Source: Aspidapion aeneum (Eukaryota > Arthropoda > Insecta > Coleoptera > Brentidae). Taken from it: a DNA stretch of 64,000 nucleotides. The stretch spans positions 9,456,931 to 9,520,930 of the forward strand of contig OY755047.1 in assembly GCA_963576565.1 (NCBI GenBank), written 5' to 3'. A model generated the notes under the pieces. The model searched no databases. It saw only the letters and a list, made by a program, of their open reading frames with translations, and had not been told where the DNA came from. Made by a program: the position numbers and the translations under genes. Shown here in pieces: positions 13,854 through 23,900 of this stretch; within the stretch, counting starts at the first letter, position 1; each line of letters begins with the position of its first letter.

Positions 13854-16800
13854 TAGTTTACCAATTTAAACTTTTTGCTATCTTTAATAATAAAAAAGTT
13901 AGCAATGGTAGACACTTAAGTTGGAACATCTTGTATAAATTTCTACTTACAGGGGTTTTTACAATATCGAGCACAAACCAAAAATCGTTATTTTTGCAAA
14001 AAAGGGTAGGTCGGGGGGTTAATTTTTAGGAACATGTCCATAATTTTGAACACTTAACCTGGAACATCCTTATAGTTACGAACTAAAATTACTAAATAAA
14101 GTCTTACAACAAAAAACAAATTACGACCTACCTAGTCAAATGCAACAGCATATCAACAACCACATTGTTCATATCTTGAAACGGCAAACAGAAACCGACA
14201 TTTTTCCCGTTTTCTCCTTTCGAATTCCTCAATTTTCTTCCCGTTATTTCAAGCAAAGATCTGTTTTCAACGGGAAAAACGCATGTGGCGTTTTCTAGAA
14301 TCTGATTGGTTGCCAGGGCCATGTTGTAAGGACATGTGATTACGTCCTCTGTGCCTGTTGGATAGATACACGCTACGAACCTACAAGAATAAAACTAAAA
14401 TAAAAATTAGACAAAATCTATTTTTAAAAAAAACCTAAATTTATATCAGTGGTGCACCCAGGACTGGAGCAGTGCCCCAGGAAATGCATTTGGACGATGC
14501 AGCAGCGACAGATGGTGAGGATGTGGCCAATTTGTTTGCCAGGTTCTTTTCGTCTGTGTTCAATGCAAAGAAAAACCATCCTCAGGAAGTTGATAAAGAA
14601 ATACATGATAATCTTAGCGAAATCACAATTGGTGCTGTTGCAGTAGAAAAAGCATTAAGTTCCCTTGACATTAAAAAAGGTAAAGGCCCTGATGGCATCC
14701 CAAACAGAGTTTGGAAACTTTCTTACATTATTCCCATTCACAAATCTGGCGATAAAAGTGACATAAAAAACTACAGGCCAATTAGTATTTTATCAGCACT
14801 TCCTAAAGTCTTTGAACAGTGTGTCATGGAAATTATGTCTGCCCATTTCCAGAGTAAAATACTGTCGCAACAGCATGGCTTCACCCTTGGCAGGTCTGTA
14901 GATACTAACCTGTACTTGTTTACGAACCACATCTTTCAAAACTTTGATAAAGGGCTAGAGACACACGCTATATACACTGATTTCAGCAAAGCCTTTGATA
15001 AAGTTAATCATTCTCTGCTGCTATTAAAACTTTCATTTTACGGATTATCTGCAGCCTTGCTGAACTGGGTGGGCTCCTATCTGATCGACAGATGGCAGCA
15101 GGTTAAAATTAATGGTCACCTATCTAATCCATTCATAGTAACATCTGGCGTTCCCCAAGGGTCTCACCTGGGACCCCTTTTTTTCATCCTCTTTATAAAT
15201 GACCTTGGCGAATTACTCTCTTGTCATTTCCTAATGTTTGCTGACGATTTAAAACTTTTCATTAAAATCACATCACTTAGTGATATTTTACAGCTACAAA
15301 GAGATATTGACATTGTCTTCTCATGGTGCCAGGCCAACGATATGTCTTTAAATCCGGAGAAATGCAAATTTTTAAGATTCAGCCGGCTAATCGTAAAATT
15401 GCCAGTACTCTATTGATAATATTATTCTCGAGGAAGTCACAGTCATCAAAGATTTAGGTGTTTACCTGCATAGTGAACTGTCCTTTCCCACCCATTATGA
15501 GCATATTATCAATAAGGCAAACCGTATGCTAGGGTTCATCAAAAGAACATGTAAGGACTTTACAAATATTTTGGCATTAAAAACATTGTACATTTCATAT
15601 TGCAAATCATTACTTGAATTTTCTAATATTATTTGGTGTCCCTATAGTCAAATCCACATAGACAGATTAAATAATGTCCAAAACAAATTTCTCAAGTTTG
15701 CATGCTACACTCTTTCGAAAACTGGCTTACATCTCACAAGAGACTTAACTCAGTCCTACCTTAATCTGAACAGTTTGTCCAGCAGAAGAGAGTATTACGA
15801 TGTGTGCTTTGTATATAAAATTTTTAATAACATTACAAAGAGTCCTGAATGTTTAGAAACTCTTAAAATCCATGTTCCAGCTTATCTCACTCGTAACCAA
15901 TCTCTTCTGCATGTGCCATACTGTAGAGTGTTCTCCTTGCTCCATTGCCCAGCAAACCGAATATCAAACAATGTTAATAAGCATTACTCCAAACTTGATT
16001 ATTTTAATTTCTCAACCTTAGAAAAATTTTAATCTGCTGCAAAAAAATTTGTTCTTACATAAAATTATTTTGGTGATTTATTATCACTCATTGTTTGTGC
16101 AATAATAAGTTAAGATTGTAAACAATTCACTTGAAAATATACCTTACGTTGGTTAAATAAATAAAAAAATAAAAAAATGAATATGTCTTGGGAGGGCCGG
16201 CCGAGGCCTCTTGCGGGGAGGGGACCGAAGCCACATGATGTCGAATTTTAAGCTTGGGGGGGCCGGACCCCGAGCACTCCCCCCATAGGTGCCAATAATA
16301 ATGAACCTGCCTTTCCACTTCTGGGAAAAAATCCACCAACATCCTCAACACAAAAGTCCCTAGACCAGACCCAGTACCTCCGCCCATGGAAAAAAGTACC
16401 AAGAACCCGTGGAGGTTATCACACCTTTCCACAGCATGTTTTAGGGCTCTCAGAATATTTTCTTGGTACTTGGGGCCATGATCGCAAAATCCTTCTGCCC
16501 AATTATTACCTGAACCTAAAAAAAGGACAAAATTGACATATTTTTCTTAATTTCTAATAATATTTAAAATGTTGTATTAATATTTTAAACGTCTACACTT
16601 TTGACATCTTAACTCTATTAAGCGGACACTCCCTTTAGGTGGACAAATTTGTTGGAACCAAGCTTTTCCCTATTTCTTTACATGTAGAATTAGGTAGAAC
16701 TCCTATAACCGGACACTCTAATAACCGGACGCGGACAAGTTTTTTTAATAAAAAAATTCTGAATCATCCCTTAACCGGACGCAAACCTCTGACAACGGGA

Positions 16801-18663
16801 CGGAGCGCTGCACGACATACGTATAAATATTATGTAGTATGTTGGCAACCATGCAGTCTGCCGCCGGAGAATTACCTCTTTCTGTTCTCTCTCATAAGCG
16901 GACACCTCCAATAAGCGGACAAAATTGACGAAACTGTGAGTGTCCGCTTATAGGAGGTTTCACTGTATAGCAAATTTGCTTCATTTTACTATTGTTACCT
17001 ACCTCCCACATAGCACAAAAATCACATCAACGTTAAATTAACGTGAACAAAAATAACAAAGTTTTTTTTACTTGAAAACAACTTCATAACATGTAATATT
17101 TATTTTGTTAAATCTACATGCTTAAAGATAACTTAAAAACAAGGAGAAATCAAGCTATAAAAATGTACTTTTTGCTGAAGTTTCTGGTGCTGTGTATATA
17201 ACATGTTTTTTACCCTCGTTATTTTCATGTGCCAAATTCACACTTGAAAAGTCCTCCACAACATGTTCTAAAACGCCACTAGATTAAGACTTCTCAAACC
17301 TACTAACTTTCTGCATCTTTTTTAGTCACGTTTTTTTAATAACATTTTTTTAACTTAAAAGAGACGCGAAAGGAAGTTATAAAAGTTCACTAGTTTAAGA
17401 CTACAACACTTCAAGACAATTTTAAAGATGACGCTCAAGGCAAGACAAAATATCTATTTATCCATCTATATACATTATGTTTTTTTAAAAACTAAACAAG
17501 ATTTTTTAACAGTAAACACTTTCACAGAATATTAATGTGTCTTTATCAAGTTAATAATAGATGCGTCGTGATCGTGAAGGATAAGGGATCAGTTCCTTAA
17601 TAGGTTTTTGGAGTTTAGAGGCCAAAGCACTGCCTGATAGATTTCTTCAAAGTGAAAAATCCCAACAATAGGTGGCGCTGCTGCTAGTAAAATCTCAAAA
17701 ATATTCGGTAGAAAAGCCATGCAAGTCGCGTTTTAAATTTCGTGTAGAAAAGGCGTGAATCTAATGTGATTTTAACGTTGATAAAAATCACTTGAAAATA
17801 ACGTAAAAACATTGCTGTTTTAATTTGATAATGGCGTTATTACAACGCAGTTTTTAGCAACGTTATTTTTTATAACGTTAATGAATGACCTATTAAGCTT
17901 GTTTTCATATATGAAATAAAGGTTTTTTTCTAGCAGCTTTAAAAATTAACGTTTTTTTTTCTCACACCTTTTTTATGTGTTAAACACGTGATTGTGCTAT
18001 GTGGGGCTATTTTCAGGACAATAAAGCTACTTTTGAATTTAAATTAATTAGCAATTACCAAGCTACTAAATTGAAAAAATAATGCAAAAATATCTTGTAT
18101 TAACCTGGATAGTTTGTAACGAAACATTTTTCATCAAAGAGCCCCTTGAGGGCCCCCCTTTTAAATCTTGCCACCACAGTGTCTTCCATGTCAATACAGA
18201 CTGCTCTGAGCTTTACTTTGTTATTCAATAAATCCTGTACATTGTGACATGGTCCTTTTTGGGTTGTCGGTATATTTAGAAATGAACTTATTGAACTTGA
18301 TATGTCTAGTGAAGTAGCTGAGGTATTTGAGGATGTTGAATAAAAGTTTATATTGTATTCTTTTAGAATTTGGGGCCACAGGGTGCTGCCTATTTGGTTT
18401 CCACATTGCCCCACTAAAAATATAAAAAAACAATCAAATATGTGTGACATATATATACATAAAAACACTTTAAATCTAAAGTAATTTTTAAAAAAAGATC
18501 TTAACTATATTCCACAGATTAAAATAACCTAAAATAAGCATAGATTTTACTAAATTAAGCTTATGTTTATGTAAAATATAAAACCCTCTTTAAAACCTAA
18601 AAACACATACCTTATACAATATTATGAATTAAACTTACCCTGTACAATTATAAACTCACTCAT
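1903..18663 (-). CDS. TUBE1: Epsilon-tubulin, complete gene of 8 coding exons
   Basis: Coding exons, in order of transcription: 18663-18639, 18413-18105, 16515-16311, 14380-14132, 12468-12328, 12171-12098, 9011-8755 and 2079-1903. They total 1437 nt, or 478 codons plus stop, close to the family's usual length of about 475. All phases join. The protein starts MSEFIIVQVGQCGNQIG (tubulin T1 loop) and has the GTP-binding signature MGGGTGSG near residues 155-162. It has the epsilon-type segment LNFDMNEINTNMVPYPQLHF near residue 270 and ends with an AHIHHY helix region like vertebrate TUBE1. Segments 2 and 5-8 fit epsilon rather than delta tubulin. Family knowledge: epsilon-tubulin acts at centrioles and basal bodies, where it is needed for doublet/triplet microtubules together with delta-tubulin. 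Introns are packed with satellite and retroelements. A partial second copy lies at 55.5-62.4 kb. The upstream neighbour on the same strand is torsin. Confidence 0.93.
2081..6933. repeat. 169-bp satellite array, about 29 monomers
   Basis: Landmarks such as CTATACAGTTTATCAAC recur every 169 bp from about 2103 to 6846; one monomer near 3834 is 1 bp short. The first monomer, beside the tubulin exon 8 acceptor, is the most diverged, and the last one (6850-6930) is partial. Two levels of higher-order structure are visible: 5461-6136 and 6137-6812 look like identical four-monomer blocks (676 bp), and 4616-4953 and 4954-5291 form a 338-bp dimer repeat. Each monomer has an open frame of about 100 codons that overlaps the next. 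I read this as a by-product of periodicity, not as a gene. The whole array sits in the last intron of epsilon-tubulin. Confidence 0.97.
6939..7209. mobile_element. MITE with about 60-bp terminal inverted repeats
   Basis: The left end GGGACTTATTGGAAT and the right end ATTCCAATAAGTCCC are inverted. The match continues inward over about 60 bp with a few mismatches, through TGACAGATTTACA and TGTAAATCTGTCA. No coding capacity. It abuts the distal end of the satellite array. Confidence 0.8.
7373..8220. mobile_element. Foldback MITE, CAGGGTGTCCC ends
   Basis: It begins CAGGGTGTCCCAAATT and ends AATTTGGGACACCCTG, with inverted arms of roughly 340 bp around a short centre near 7690-7880. It is flanked by TA on both sides, as expected of a Tc1/mariner-type target duplication. 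No transposase frame. Confidence 0.88.
8223..8452. mobile_element. MITE with CACTGAAAG ends
   Basis: The left end CACTGAAAGAAAATTAGGTG is matched by CACCTAATTTTCTTTCAGTG at the right end. The inverted repeats are about 47 bp each and include CCCGGTTCCTACAATTA. It lies between TA dinucleotides, directly beside the CAGGGTGTCCC element, within the centre of the outer foldback. Confidence 0.85.
8755..9011 (-). CDS. TUBE1: Epsilon-tubulin exon 7
   Basis: 257 nt, about residues 335-420: from PKSILLGTTLIGRGDYNLSD to FRKK. The acceptor is TTTTTTTAG and the donor AAG|GTGAGT. The segment FTSWSKKSIKTGLCNV corresponds to the conserved W-x(5)-KT-x-LC region of epsilon-tubulins. Confidence 0.9.
10530..10762 (+). 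mobile_element. BEL/Pao retrotransposon fragment, pol C-terminus
   Basis: The frame ends with WPVGRVIELHPGGDGQVRVA and then KRPVVKLCLLP before a stop. This is the C-terminal module found after the integrase in BEL/Pao polyproteins (DUF5641 type). Everything upstream of this module is missing, so it is a dead fragment. Confidence 0.85.
11026..11294 (+). other. Unrecognised exon-like open frame
   Basis: The frame starting at 11049 reads MKDRLHFAHLDMRTNNQRDP and later LRTWRNWLQT. It then meets CAAACTG|GTGAGTG, a good donor-like sequence, at 11294-11301. GC content is higher than in the surroundings. I do not recognise the protein. It could be a captured exon, part of the BEL element's untranslated or LTR region, or chance. 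Confidence 0.25.
12098..12171 (-). CDS. TUBE1: Epsilon-tubulin exon 6
   Basis: 74 nt coding (S)KQIKEENFLASCNRLNQLIK, then IDPLG. Acceptor ATTTTTAG, donor CTAG|GTAAGA. The second copy encodes the same segment with Phe for Cys. Confidence 0.87.
12328..12468 (-). CDS. TUBE1: Epsilon-tubulin exon 5
   Basis: 141 nt coding GSRFPGELNFDMNEINTNMV, PYPQLHFLSTGFNHIPSN and onward to KSIR. This is the most diagnostic epsilon-tubulin stretch in the gene. Acceptor TTCTTTTAG, donor ATAAG|GTTAGT. Confidence 0.9.
12482..13851 (+). mobile_element. RTE-like LINE fragment, old copy
   Basis: 5'-truncated reverse transcriptase. Motif A is LYVDLQKAYDSIP, motif B KQGCCISPTLF, motif C FADDQIVVA. A C-terminal zone equivalent to [12 protein letters not shown] follows, then a (TA)n tail, as is usual for RTE-type 3' ends. 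In-frame stops at 13352 and near 13545 are shared with the copy at 57990-59275, so both descend from one insertion that was already broken before the segmental duplication. It lies antisense in epsilon-tubulin intron 4. Confidence 0.9.
13771..13851. repeat. (TA)n microsatellite, LINE tail
   Basis: About 80 bp of pure TA at the 3' end of the RTE-like element. The same tail in the duplicated copy (around 59262) is only about 18 bp long. Confidence 0.95.
14132..14380 (-). CDS. TUBE1: Epsilon-tubulin exon 4
   Basis: 249 nt from (R)FVACIYPTGTEDVITCPYN through NQILENATCVFPVENRSL to VDMLLHLTS. Acceptor CTTGTAG, donor ACTAG|GTAGGT. The open frame here is intact; the second copy has two T bases fewer at the position encoding LENAT and is frameshifted. 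Confidence 0.9.
14457..16178 (+). mobile_element. Jockey-superfamily LINE, truncated and internally deleted
   Basis: The ORF2 remnant has GPDGIPN, then KLSYIIPIHKSGDKSDIKNY, motif A YTDFSKAFDKVNHS, motif B SGVPQGSHLGPLFF and motif C MFADDLKLF. Between GPDGIPN and WKLSYIIP the usual residues are missing, so there is an internal deletion. The frame breaks at 15417 and resumes at 15526, reading to 16032. An A-rich 3' tail ends near 16178. The second tubulin copy lacks it: the flanks CACCCAGGA and ATATGTCTTGGG are contiguous there. Confidence 0.88.
16311..16515 (-). CDS. TUBE1: Epsilon-tubulin exon 3 with GC donor
   Basis: 205 nt coding GSGNNWAEGFCDHGPKYQEN through the GTP-binding FSMGGGTGSGLGTF to FFPEVE(R). 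The only in-frame junction to exon 4 uses AG|GCAGGT, a GC-AG intron, giving PEVERFVACIYP. A GT donor 3 nt further on (CAG|GTTCAT) would shift the frame. Acceptor TTTTTTTAG. Confidence 0.88.
16610..16965. mobile_element. Pogo/mariner-like MITE with GCGGACA repeats
   Basis: The right end GTGTCCGCTTATAGG then AGGTTTCACTG is followed by TA. The left part has the inverted TTAAGCGGACACTCC, and internal CCGGACAC/GCGGACAC motifs recur. The left edge is degenerate. It is present in both duplicated tubulin segments. Confidence 0.6.
17005..18006. mobile_element. About 1-kb element with CCCACATAGCACA ends
   Basis: CCCACATAGCACAAAAATCAC on the left and GTGATTGTGCTATGTGGG on the right are inverted. The interior is rich in AACGTT and TAACGTTA motifs. 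No transposase seen. It lies in epsilon-tubulin intron 2; the duplicated counterpart is at 60697-61687. Confidence 0.75.
18105..18413 (-). CDS. TUBE1: Epsilon-tubulin exon 2
   Basis: 309 nt, residues about 9-111. Starts GQCGNQIGSTLWPQILKEYN, carries a serine/threonine-rich loop insertion typical of epsilon forms, then LRAVCIDMEDTVV and LFDEKCFVTNYPG. Acceptor TTTTTAG, donor CCAG|GTTAAT. Confidence 0.92.
18639..18663 (-). CDS. TUBE1: Epsilon-tubulin exon 1 (start codon)
   Basis: 25 nt coding MSEFIIVQ plus one base; donor G|GTAAG. Joined to exon 2 it reads IIVQVGQCGNQ, the expected tubulin N-terminus, which fixes the start. Confidence 0.88.
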
Positions 18664-19342
18664 CGAAAACGAACTAAGTAAATTAAAGGGTGATTTATAC
18701 GAAAAATATTAAGAAATATAAATAAACTAACATTCAAAACAAATACAAAAAAGTGGGGTTAGGCTAGTTTCTATTTTTGAACGTTAGATGGTGCTAATGC
18801 TGTCTAGGGTCACTGCATCTGGAAGCTTGGGCGTCTGTTTCCGATCCATTCCTACGATTCCTCAAAGCAGAAACGAGTAGTTTATGCTCAAAGTATTCCT
18901 ACAAAGTCGTGCGTGCGTGTAGAAAGTATTGGTTTAAAAGTTATCGGTTTTTTTAGTGAATAGTGTTAAAAAAAAGTTATAGGAATCTTTAGAAATCCAT
19001 AGGGGTAAGTTTTGTTTGGCAACAAACTATAATTAATTATATATTAATTAATTCCAAATGAAATACATATCGGTTAATAAAAGGAAAGGTCCGCCATATT
19101 GGATCGCCATTTTGACTTTTTAAGTCTAATTTAAAACTCATAATCTATATAGTCCTTGCCACAGGCAGTTACACTTTTGTGACATTTCCAACCTCTTTGT
19201 TTATCATGTGCATAATGACAGTAACAAGAAAAATTCTGAAAAATGACATGTCTAAGTGGTTTTTATCTGTGCATTTTTTCTTGTGAAAATACAGTCAGCA
19301 TCTTTTTATTTAAGACATTAACTGTTTTGCCTTTAATTTTAT

Positions 19343-19346
<4 letters not shown>

Positions 19347-19402
<56 letters not shown>
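19347..19402. repeat. (TA)n microsatellite
   Basis: About 54 bp of TA repeat in the intergenic stretch between epsilon-tubulin and torsin. No linked coding remnant is evident. Confidence 0.9.
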
Positions 19403-19406
<4 letters not shown>

Positions 19407-19831
19407 GTTTATATCATGTCAAAGTTACAAAAGTGTAACTGTGTATGGCAAGGACTATAAATTTAAGATAACAGATTTTTTTAATTGCAGAACCTAAAAA
19501 AGGAAAAAATTGTTTTTAAGGTATAAAGAATTTTAATTAAAAAACAATTTAAATGACAAAAAAATAAATTACAGCTAATTAAGTTTGAATCTTAAAATGC
19601 TATTTGTTATATCACAATATTTTACATCCTACATGCAAAAAATAATAAGAAAGGTTTGTGTGCAATTTTTTTAAGAATTTGTTCGTATGCTTTGTAAAAA
19701 AAAACATGACACTGTATGATTTTTGTATGCTCACCAAATATTAAAAAAACACTTTTAATCAGACACATTTTAAATGTCTTTCAAAAAACTGTGTTTTGGT
19801 CCTAGATAAAAATTTAAACTAACATTTTCAG

Positions 19832-20590
19832 GCACTAGACTTACAAGTATTACTTGCCCCCATGTGTCATATGTTAAAGCTCCTGGTTATCTTGGAGGTG
19901 TGAATAATGTTTTTCTACCAAAAGTCCAACCTGTGATGATATCCTCTTGCAACCAGTTTTTGAAAATAATTTAACTTCTGGTGGACCCCATTGCACTATT
20001 TTAAGTACTTCACTAAAATTAGAAAAGAAACTTCTCAAACAATGTTATGCACACACAAGATTTTATTCTTTAGTGTGGCTATCTCTTTAAATATCGACAA
20101 CACCATTGCCTCCATATGAATCAAACACTTTTCCCTCAAAAGACAGGTCAATTACAGGAGAATCCATCCCCATCTAGCCTCTTGTCTTCATAGAATAAAA
20201 AATCCCAATTTAAACATTGAAATGACATCTGGTAATTTAATCAACCCAGTGGAAAACAGTCTATTAGGAGATGGCTCTGTAGGACTGTGTGACGACTATA
20301 AAAGGACTTTAAACAATGCTCTAAAGGGATGTAAAATATAATGGCTTACTTTACATGGTTTTCATTGGGGTGTAGTACATTTCTCAGTCTGAATTCATGA
20401 TGGATACACATCAAAATATGTTTTTGTTCCATTGGCAGGAACGGAATGTAATGGTCTATTAGGTCTCCTTTTAAAATGTCTCCTTTGAAAAATCCACCTA
20501 CAAAGGATACAAAGGCATATATTCAAGCCGGTAGGTAGGTAGGCTAAAACATTTATCCTTTCATAATCAAAGCTTATCTTGCCCCTTCCC
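19832..20590 (+). other. Degenerate coding-like tract, partly Ty3/Gypsy-like
   Basis: In shifting plus-strand frames one reads TCPHVSYVKAPGYLGGVNNV early on. Around 20235-20340 INPVENSLLGDGSVGLCDDY and then KRTLNNALKG appear. The second piece resembles the Ty3/Gypsy reverse transcriptase start (compare the clearer fragment at 21.3 kb). The first piece is not recognised. Several stops; no functional gene. Confidence 0.4.
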
Positions 20591-20840
20591 TCCATAAAGA
20601 ACAGATCACCGTTAACTTAAATTACAAATTTTGCCGCGTTTGAAAAAAAATGGGTTCAGTTTCTAGTTTTAAAAATCGATTAAAAAATATGGATTTTATG
20701 TAATATTGCATTAAATTTCCCCCCAAACGTAAATTTTTGAAAGCCTCCCATAGTAGTTCCAAAGGGTCAGTATTTCTGTTTTCCTTGCAGTATCTTGAAC
20801 CTCCCAAAAGTGTCACCCCATACTTATAGAGTTATTTTAC

Positions 20841-20996
20841 CTTTTGCATTAAAAGCTCCTTTTTTTATGTAATCATCAAAATCACTTAATTTGAGGTTTT
20901 CTCGTATGTGACCTTTTTGAAACAAATCGTAATAGTGATCGTTGATGAGCTCTGCTCCTGTGTTGGAAAGAAATATAAAAACTGCTTTTCTAAAAT
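20841..20996 (-). CDS. Torsin exon 4
   Basis: 156 nt coding DFRKAVFIFLSNTGAELIND through GHIRENLKLSDFDDYI to GAFNAK(G). Acceptor TTTGTAG, donor AAAG|GTAAAA. Confidence 0.85.
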
Positions 20997-23900
20997 CTAC
21001 AAATGAAAAAAAATATTAATGATTTCACTAAAATTTTGATAAATCTCTGTATGATAAAAATCTCAAAAAAATATTTTAAAAAATACCTACCAACACCATC
21101 CACATCACTTCTATGGTCTATCATGGGTTTGATGGCATCGAGGACTTCTGGAATCATCTTGTCAACTTCATCAAAGATAAAAAGTCGTTCTGAACAACTT
21201 GATATGTTTGATTTCAACCAGGAGACCAAATTTTCCTAAAATGTGTCTTTTTATTCAACTGGCCACCATTCCTGTTTAAAAATAATGTGGTAATCCTTAT
21301 AACAAAATATTTTAGAAAATTTGTGACAATAGACTGCTTTAGTAATTATCTCCTCAATCCTCGGTAAAGGATATTTTACATCCCTCAGTGCTTTGTTTAC
21401 CGTTTTTTTATAGTCACACCACAATCGTATAGCCCCATCTTCTTTGAGTACTGGCACCAATGCCGACGCCCAAAGACTGTTTTCCACTGGCTTGATTATG
21501 TCGCACTTGCTCTAGTTTATGTCAAAATTGGAACACAAAACTTTGACAATTACTTTATTCTAGTCTATGATGCTCGTACAAGACAAAACCAAAATTAATC
21601 CAAGAATTTTCAGAAAGGAGTATAGATATACCTGAGATATGACTAGAATATCTGCTATTTATATGTAAATGTAAATGTATATATTACTAGTTCTGTTACA
21701 GTATCAAAATTAATTAAAATCTAATTCTAATACAGATACCCATCAGGGTGTAGAACTTGTCAAGTATAAAAAACCTAAATTCTAACACAAATCTTATCAC
21801 AATCGAGTATAAAACGAAGTACTTTTATTTTTTTCACAAACAATAATATTTTGCGTTTCAATTCCTCTTAAAAATATATATATATTTAATTATTTATTTG
21901 TTTGTTTAATTCTACATTAAAAACTCCCAGAATTTTTTAATGTTTTATTTTGTTGCTGAGTTACTTTACCTGCTAGGGATATAATGTGGCTATTTCTTCA
22001 TCATTTAAGAATTCCTGTAAACTATAATAAGATTTTTTTTGCAAAAAATTTTTCAATGTTTGTTTGATTGTTCTGTTGTTCTGTATTCTCAAATTTAAAG
22101 GTACGCAGTTCCAAATTTTTACTATATTAAAAGTCAGTGTTTAGATTTTCTTTAAGTCTGGTATTATATTCATGAGTTCGTTTTAGATGTTGATTTTTAT
22201 TTTAAAGTTTACACATTCGAGAATATATAAGTTGTATATTGTGTGTATTTTATGTTTAATAAAGAGCTCTTTGCAACTATGTCTTATGTTTATTTTTAGA
22301 ACAGTTCTTAGACACCTTTTCTGTACTTTTAGTATTCGAACTGCACCCACTGAATTTCCCCAAAAAATCACCTCATATCTAACCCGTGACTGCACATAAG
22401 CAGAGAACATATAAGTTATTTCTTCGATGACATAAGCATGGAAAGATGTCAGTGCTGCCTCAAGGCTAATATTCTCAGTAACCAACCTTAATGCATAACA
22501 ATATTTACTCATCTGTGCCGCCACTCCCTCAATGTGACTCTCCCAGTTTAAGCTTTTGTCAATTGTGACGCCAAGTAGCAGAACCTCTTCCTCCGCCTCC
22601 AACTGCTCTTCCTTATACTCTATACACAGTTTGTCTGATTTTTTTTTTTGGTTTAAATTGTATTATTCATTTATTTAATCGACTTTTATTAGAAATAAGG
22701 CGAGGTTTAGTCACAGACTATTCTTACACCTAACCTTAGATTTGAGTTTTATTTACATTTAACATTAGATTATTTGCTTCAAACCAATTTTCTAAAGTTG
22801 ATAGGTCTTTTTTTAGAAAATATTATATTAGTTGAAGACATTTTAAGGACTACCACACAATTAAATCACATTTTGAGTAGGTAGGTAATACTTCAGAAAA
22901 TTTGCACTGATAACTTTATTGAGTGGATACCTTTAAAACTTACCTTATACTGCTTAGTTTTTGCTTCTTCAGCAAAATGCCACCTGCCAATAAAATGATG
23001 AACATATTTGCTATTGATCCCTGCCCTATAAATGCTGTTTGTTATAAAATTAGAAACATAATTCTTCCCCCCACCTGTCCATCCATGAAAACTTAATGTA
23101 AGGGCTTTTGTAGGGGGATGGAGGGGGTTGAAGTGTGCAGCTAATGCGTCCACCACATTATGGATTAAAGGTTGACCATATACATTCTGACGGAGATCCA
23201 AGATTAGTTCTAAAAAAAAAACAGTTTTATTTAATTATATTACTAAGAGGAGAGAGAGGCAAACTTCATATGTTTTGACAAACCTTATTTATGACTAAAA
23301 AATTTGATATCTGATGATTGTATGTTAGATTTATATATATATTTATATATCTGTATTTTATAAACAATAATTTTTTTTTCACACACAAAATATCTTGGAG
23401 GTATAGGTGCTGAGCAGCTTTTTTAAATTTCATCTTGACTCTGATTAGGGTCGACCGGGGTAAATGTAAACAGGGGTAAATGTAAACGATCCTAAATTTA
23501 AATTTGCCTCTAAATTTGATATTGGAGCCAATTCTAATTCCATGCTTCCTTGACAGTAAGCAGCAATGAAAATAGCTTCCAGATCAGTTTGGTTTAATGT
23601 GGTGATAAGTTCCGATGCACCTCTGCAAATTAACTGTATTTAATTTTTTCAGAGACACTGAAATCTGTCAGTATTTTTTTTGTCAGCAAGGTAAGTTTTA
23701 AACTAAAGTAATTATAAGTAACACAATGCATTATTTTATTTGTTTAAACATGTTTAATTGCATAATATCAACAAAATAAATTATTATTATCATGTTTACA
23801 TTTACCCCCAGAAACATTTGCCTAGGGGCAAATGTAAACACACTTTTGTGGTAAATGTAAACACACATGGGGTAATTGTAAACATAGCTAAAATAATTAA

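Larger units (their letters stand above)
8511..18969. repeat. Segmental duplication, copy 1 (epsilon-tubulin side)
   Basis: From GTGGAGAACG at 8511 to about 18969 the sequence matches 55260-62630 in the same orientation, exons and introns alike, apart from private insertions. This copy has a private insertion of about 3 kb (9031-11999) and a jockey-type element (14457-16178). The other copy has a private RTE-like element. Length difference and insertions balance within about 100 bp. Confidence 0.92.

Noticed and set aside
16639..16914. 91-codon plus-strand frame
   Set aside because: Falls in the GCGGACA-repeat MITE and is not preserved in the duplicated copy.
18105..18663. Delta-tubulin instead of epsilon-tubulin
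   Set aside because: The middle and C-terminal exons (NFDMNEINTNMVPYPQLHF, KKAHIHHY) fit epsilon-tubulin; delta-type residues at the same places are absent.
20395..20816. Minus-strand frames just downstream of torsin exon 4 as the missing C-terminus
   Set aside because: None shows the expected torsin C-terminal sequence, and they contain stops or low-complexity residues.
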